A stretch of DNA of 64,000 nt from Xanthomonas sp. 3793 (GTDB taxonomy: Bacteria > Pseudomonadota > Gammaproteobacteria > Xanthomonadales > Xanthomonadaceae), in NCBI RefSeq assembly GCF_024806835.1, contig NZ_JANTYU010000001.1, positions 124,001 to 188,000 on the forward strand, written 5' to 3'. This document shows positions 60,453-64,000 of the stretch, piece after piece. The notes under the pieces were generated by a model that was not told the DNA's origin, ran no database searches, and saw only the letters and a list, made by a program, of their open reading frames with translations. The translations under genes and the position numbers were made by a program. How positions within the stretch are numbered: the first letter of the stretch is position 1; every line of letters begins with the position of its first letter.

Positions 60453-61051
60453 CGCAGGCCTTCCTGCTGTGCCACCGACAGCGGCTGCGCTGTCCAAGCT
60501 TCCAGCAGAAAATCGCTGTCTTCGTAGCGATAACTCAGCGGCAAGCCGAGCAAGCGGGCGATGCAGGCGTGGACCGCGATTCCATCTTGTTGTGCCTGTT
60601 CGAAAGGATGCTTCCAGTGGCAGGCCACCAACAATCCGTCCGGCGTGAGCGCCAGCTGGAGACGCGCGACCAGATCGTCGAGATCGGCGGCGGCGAAATA
60701 GTAGCCAACCTCACTCAGCACGATCAGGTCGAAACTTCCCACCGGCCACTGCTGCGGATGGCAGGCTTGCACGATCTCCACGTTGCTTCGCTCACCCACG
60801 CGCTGTCTGGCTTGTTCCACCGCAGCTTCCGACATGTCGGTCGCCAGAAGACGCTCGCAGCGGGCGGCGAGCCCGCGTGTGGCCTCGCCGTTGGAACATC
60901 CCAGTTCCCATCCACGTGCAAATCCCATCCGAGGCAGCGTTGCCAGCAGAATGTCGCGTTTGCGCTTTTCGTACCAACGCGTCCCGTAACCGAATGGATC
61001 GTGCCGTTGGTAGATGCTGTCGAAATATTCTGCGTTGGCCTGGGCGTTCAT
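60449..61051 (-). CDS. NodS-like SAM-dependent methyltransferase
   Basis: The 200-residue class I methyltransferase has the SAM motif ELGCSNGEATRGLA (~50-63), ATDMSEAAVEQAR and IVLSEVGYYF. Similar small methyltransferases act on amino groups of chito-oligosaccharides (NodS) or on other small sugars and polyketides. It overlaps both PIG-L (ATGA) and the glycosyltransferase. Confidence 0.86.
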   Translation of the reverse strand: MNAQANAEYFDSIYQRHDPFGYGTRWYEKRKRDILLATLPRMGFARGWELGCSNGEATRGLAARCERLLATDMSEAAVEQARQRVGERSNVEIVQACHPQQWPVGSFDLIVLSEVGYYFAAADLDDLVARLQLALTPDGLLVACHWKHPFEQAQQDGIAVHACIARLLGLPLSYRYEDSDFLLEAWTAQPLSVAQQEGLR

Positions 61052-61806
61052 GGGAGATAGACCTCAAAGTCGCGCTGAAACCTGGCCAGCGCCCAATCGG
61101 GAAGGATGGGGTTGGGCAGCGCGGGCGTGACGCGGCCGGTCTGCGTCTTGAACGCTGACATTGCCTGCACCTTTGCAGCGTGTGCAGCGGGCGTAAGCTG
61201 AAGACGCGTGGCCGCTGCCAGCATCTGACTCTGGTTCGGGTTGTCCCAATGCCACGCCCACACCGGGAACTGGATCAACTGCGCTCGGCAGCGTGCAGCT
61301 GCGTTGCTCGCGGCATCTGCACACGCTTCGTGGTCGGGGTGGCCGTCGCGCGCATACGTAACCAGCACCGCATCGCCCGGTTGCAGGAGATCGGCGATCT
61401 GTGCACCGAGTGCGATGACCCCTGCGCGCACCTGGCCATCTCCGGCATCAAGCCTGACGATGTTGGACGGAGCGATGCCCAGGCATGCCAGCGCAGCACG
61501 CAACTCGTCGCGACGCGCTGCAGCCAGCCGGGCCGGTGGCCATGCGTCGTCCAGCGGATAGGCTGCTTCACCGTCGGTGACGGAAACGATCAGCACCTGC
61601 CTCCCGGCTGCAATGGCCATCGCAAGCAGGCCGCCACATCCCAGCACCTCGTCATCCGGATGCGGAGAGATCACCACAACACGTGTGGCGGCGCCCAGTA
61701 GCTGGTCGAGGCTGGTGATGGGCAGCTCAATCAACTGCTGCGATGCGCGCCAACGCGCTTCGCTGACGCCTTGACCTTCGATGTGCTCGCCTCTCACAGC
61801 AGCCAT
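61048..61806 (-). CDS. PIG-L/LmbE-family deacetylase
   Basis: The ~252-residue hydrolase has the zinc site HPDDE in VVISPHPDDEVLGCGGLL and a second metal-binding HPDHEACADA. These enzymes remove acetyl groups from N-acetylglucosaminyl compounds (GlcNAc-PI, mycothiol, bacillithiol precursors). It overlaps the acyl-CoA-dehydrogenase-like gene by 13 bases and the methyltransferase by 4. Confidence 0.9.
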   Translation of the reverse strand: MAAVRGEHIEGQGVSEARWRASQQLIELPITSLDQLLGAATRVVVISPHPDDEVLGCGGLLAMAIAAGRQVLIVSVTDGEAAYPLDDAWPPARLAAARRDELRAALACLGIAPSNIVRLDAGDGQVRAGVIALGAQIADLLQPGDAVLVTYARDGHPDHEACADAASNAAARCRAQLIQFPVWAWHWDNPNQSQMLAAATRLQLTPAAHAAKVQAMSAFKTQTGRVTPALPNPILPDWALARFQRDFEVYLP

Positions 61807-62795
61807 GGATTGCCCTCGCGCGCGTGCAGCTGTTCACCGAGCCACTGCTCGTCCTTCTCGCCGTGGGATTGGCGGATGAAGGCGGCCAGGTCTGCACACC
61901 GTTGCGCATGCTCGGCATCGCAACACAACGAGACGGGCCCCAATGCCAATGCAGCGCGTTCGATCACGTCCCGGCAGACGCGGTCCATCAAGCTACGCAA
62001 GCGAGTAACTGCGAACCGATGGCTTTCGGCTGGAGCGTTGTCGATCGCATCCGCCAGGTCCTGCAGCATCAGTCGCGCACCCGTCAGCTGTTCGTCGATG
62101 GCGCCCAGGTGTGCTGCGGAAAAGGGATTGTGCATCGCCCTTGGCGAACGGCGGACCTGCTCGGCAATGGCCGTGGCGGCGCCATACCAGCAGGCGGCGA
62201 TGCCTGCCCCGCCATGCCAAAAGCCCGGCCGCTGCAGATAGAAGTCCGGCTCACCCAGCAACCTTGCCGGCGCACCTGCAAAATGGCCGCTGCCGGTCGG
62301 AATGCCGACCATGCCGGGGCCGTGCCACTGACTAGCGTCCAGCGCAAAGTGGGGGCGCGTGAGTGTCACCGCGGCAAGCGGATGCTGATCGCCGCTGCCG
62401 ACAGTCACCAATGCATGCGTCACCACGTCCAAGTCGGCGCTGCACCACGGTTTGATACCAGATACAGTGCACGAGTCCGCTTCGTACGTCGCGGTGTCGT
62501 GCGGCCCCCCTGCTGCCCACACTGCCCAGACAGCTCCATTCGAAGGCAACGGCTGACCGGCCTCGGAAAAGATGGACAACGCGTCGTAATGCGCTTCCAG
62601 CACCTTGGCAAGCGGCAAGCTCTCGGCACCCAGCTTGCTCAATGCCTGCCAACGTGCATGCGTGTTTCCTGCACCGGGATTTGGTAGTTGCGGCATCAAG
62701 CGCAAATGCGCATGCACGCGTTGCGCGAGCGCGGAATTCGAAGAGGTCGAGGAGATGCCCGGCAGATCATTCCGGGCCAAGGCTGATTGATACAT
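61794..62795 (-). CDS. Acyl-CoA dehydrogenase-like protein
   Basis: The 333-residue protein from ATG 62795 has an acyl-CoA-dehydrogenase-like layout: an N-terminal helical part, a central beta domain (SGIKPWCSADLDVVTHALVTVGS... MVGIPTGSGHFAGAPARL) and a C-terminal helical domain. It is ~50 residues shorter than most ACADs, and the usual catalytic glutamate region is not obvious, so it may not be a true dehydrogenase. Start 62954 is unlikely: it adds 53 residues of poor composition. First gene of the four-gene overlap unit. Confidence 0.75.
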   Translation of the reverse strand: MYQSALARNDLPGISSTSSNSALAQRVHAHLRLMPQLPNPGAGNTHARWQALSKLGAESLPLAKVLEAHYDALSIFSEAGQPLPSNGAVWAVWAAGGPHDTATYEADSCTVSGIKPWCSADLDVVTHALVTVGSGDQHPLAAVTLTRPHFALDASQWHGPGMVGIPTGSGHFAGAPARLLGEPDFYLQRPGFWHGGAGIAACWYGAATAIAEQVRRSPRAMHNPFSAAHLGAIDEQLTGARLMLQDLADAIDNAPAESHRFAVTRLRSLMDRVCRDVIERAALALGPVSLCCDAEHAQRCADLAAFIRQSHGEKDEQWLGEQLHAREGNPWLL

Positions 62796-63170
62796 AAGCC
62801 AACCTAGACGATGGTTCGTCAATCCCAAGTGAGTCAGATATCCAATTCCCTCACGTGCAGGGCACGTTGACTCCACCGTGTGCGACGCGGCCCCGACCGG
62901 GATCGGCACCGATGCATCTGCACCGACCTTCCGGCCGAATCGCAGCGCTCGCATGTCGGCGCGCGAGAAGCCTCTGGTTCATGGCCCGCTTCCAGAGACA
63001 AGTTGTGCGTATGAGCTCGCCACAAAAGATGGTGCCCGATCCAGCAAGGCGAGCTGCGGGGCCAACTGGCGGTAGACCTAAGTGATCGATGCGAGCAAGA
63101 ACTAAACAGTGACCACAGCGTTGCAACGGCGATTGCGTCAGACGATGGAACCGGACTCGGCCGTTCTTGA
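62796..63170. other. Upstream region of the four-gene unit and remains of a regulator
   Basis: About 375 bases. It should hold the promoter of the minus-strand unit; I do not see a convincing one. The right end runs into the AraC pseudogene. Confidence 0.4.
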
Positions 63171-63846
63171 CCCCGGTCGTCGACATTCGACGCTGCTGCG
63201 TTCGACCGCGACGCACTGCGGGTGCGGCACGGCAGCGACGAGGAAAACGCACACGTCATCGGTGCCATGTTCCGCTACGAGCGCCGGCCTCTCCCGCCCA
63301 TCATGCATGCCCTGCCCGAGGTCATTCGCATTCCCCAAGATGCCGGTCGGGTGCCGGAATGGCTGGCGCAACTGTCGCACTCTGATGGTCGAAGCGCGCC
63401 ACGCGCAGGCCGGCGCGACGCTGATGGTGTCGCGGATCATCGACTTGATGGTCATCCGCGTGCTGCGCAGTCGGGCCGAATTGGAGCCGCTGCACGCACG
63501 CTGGCTGGGCAGCCCGGCAGGCGCACGTATCGGCCGTGCGCTCGCGGCTATCCATGCCGATGCCTACCGCCGCTGGAGCGTGGATGACCTCGCCCGTTGC
63601 GCGGGCATGTCGCGGTCGGCATTTGCCGCGCAGTTCGCCGAGATCGCGGGCGAGCCACCAATGCGCTACATCGCACGTTGGAGGCTGACGGTGGCCGACG
63701 AACTGATCCGCTCCGGTGGCATCAGCGTTGGCGATGCAGCACGCCGTGTCGGATACGATTCGGAAGCTGGCTTCAGCCGCGCATTCAAAGCCTTGTTTGG
63801 CCACGCGCCGAATGCGGCCAAACCTCCCGCAACGGCATCGCGCTAG
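63171..63846 (+). pseudogene. AraC-family transcriptional regulator, frameshifted
   Basis: One frame gives the last part of a cupin_6 N-terminal domain (HVIGAMFRYERRPLPPIMHALPEVI... VPEWLAQLS, 63171-~63380). The protein then continues in the next frame (LMVEARHAQAGATLMVSRIIDLMVIRVLRS, then an AraC HTH with RWSVDDLARCAGMSRSAFAAQF and VGYDSEAGFSRAFK). The change near 63380 is a one-base frame difference. The usual first ~80 residues are also missing, because an in-frame stop lies at about 63168. Both breaks make it a pseudogene unless sequencing error is involved. Confidence 0.75.
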
Positions 63847-63889
63847 ATGCACCACACCGCACCAGCGATGGCGCCGCCGCCTTCGGCTC

Positions 63890-64000
63890 TCAAGCCGATG
63901 GGACGGAGCTGCTGCTGCGGAAGCGCTCGCGGTAATCGCCCGGTGCCACACCCAGCAAGCGCAGGAAGGCACGACGCAGGGTCTGTTCGTCGGACAGACC
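63890..64000 (-). CDS. C-terminal end of an AraC/GlxA-type regulator (cut by window)
   Basis: The minus strand reads LSDEQTLRRAFLRLLGVAPGDYRERF and ends with a stop at 63890-63892. This is the second HTH helix and C-terminus of an AraC-family protein; the short 'P-x-x-YR-x-RF' end is typical of GlxA-type members. The gene extends beyond the right edge. Confidence 0.8.
   Translation of the reverse strand, partial: GLSDEQTLRRAFLRLLGVAPGDYRERFRSSSSVPSA

Overview
The window is chromosomal DNA of a Xanthomonas-like gammaproteobacterium (Xanthomonadaceae). This rests on high GC, the core gene order (uvrC-pgsA-tRNA-Gly/Cys/Gly; rne divergent from rluC; nfuA next to a TonB-like 'repetitive' membrane protein), and a type IV secretion toxin carrying the Xanthomonas XVIPCD signal. 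Species was not assigned.

Region 1 (1-25.5 kb) is mostly core genome: a partial thioredoxin/NHL-repeat protein, uvrC, pgsA, a tRNA-Gly/Cys/Gly cluster with its own promoter and terminator, tRNA-Leu, a nucleotide-sugar dehydrogenase, an HI0933-type flavoprotein, an FKBP lipoprotein, a rhodanese/TrhO-like protein, a GacA-like response regulator, rne, rluC, a DUF3300 lipoprotein, zupT, a TonB-C lipoprotein with phhB, nfuA, an NmrA-type reductase divergent from a LysR regulator, and a SMI1/KNR4 protein.

Region 2 (25.7-38.8 kb) is accessory. It has a DUF418 membrane protein behind a TetR regulator, a decayed stretch (27.6-29.1 kb) with a phosphatidylserine-decarboxylase-like pseudogene, and an aldehyde/redox block: SDR divergent from LysR, aldo/keto reductase, Old Yellow Enzyme, then a complete PaoABC-type molybdo-flavoenzyme with its XdhC/PaoD maturation factor.

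Region 3 (38.9-43.9 kb) is a mobile-looking weapon cassette. A lipoprotein immunity protein of LprI type and a 790-residue peptidoglycan hydrolase with a C-terminal XVIPCD T4SS signal lie between two different truncated IS3-family transposase genes.

Region 4 (43.9-50.6 kb) is a compact redox island around a LysR regulator (45603-46496): two aldo/keto reductases, a flavodoxin, a cupin-carboxymuconolactone decarboxylase fusion, a truncated dienelactone-hydrolase-like gene and an alpha/beta hydrolase. Five of these proteins carry export signals. A shared motif, core ATATC-A/G-CT, lies upstream of all three transcription units, so the island is probably one regulon.

Region 5 (50.9-55.1 kb) holds a LuxR-type response regulator with its histidine kinase, divergent from a bestrophin-like channel and a tandem universal-stress protein.

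Region 6 (55.7-64 kb) has seven minus-strand genes in two tight operons: SDR, GMC oxidoreductase and an alpha/beta hydrolase fused to a gluconate-2-dehydrogenase subunit-3-like domain; and acyl-CoA-dehydrogenase-like, PIG-L deacetylase, methyltransferase and glycosyltransferase genes overlapping end to end. A frameshifted AraC pseudogene and the 3' end of a second AraC/GlxA regulator close the window. Calls are from reading translations and motifs; no database search was run.
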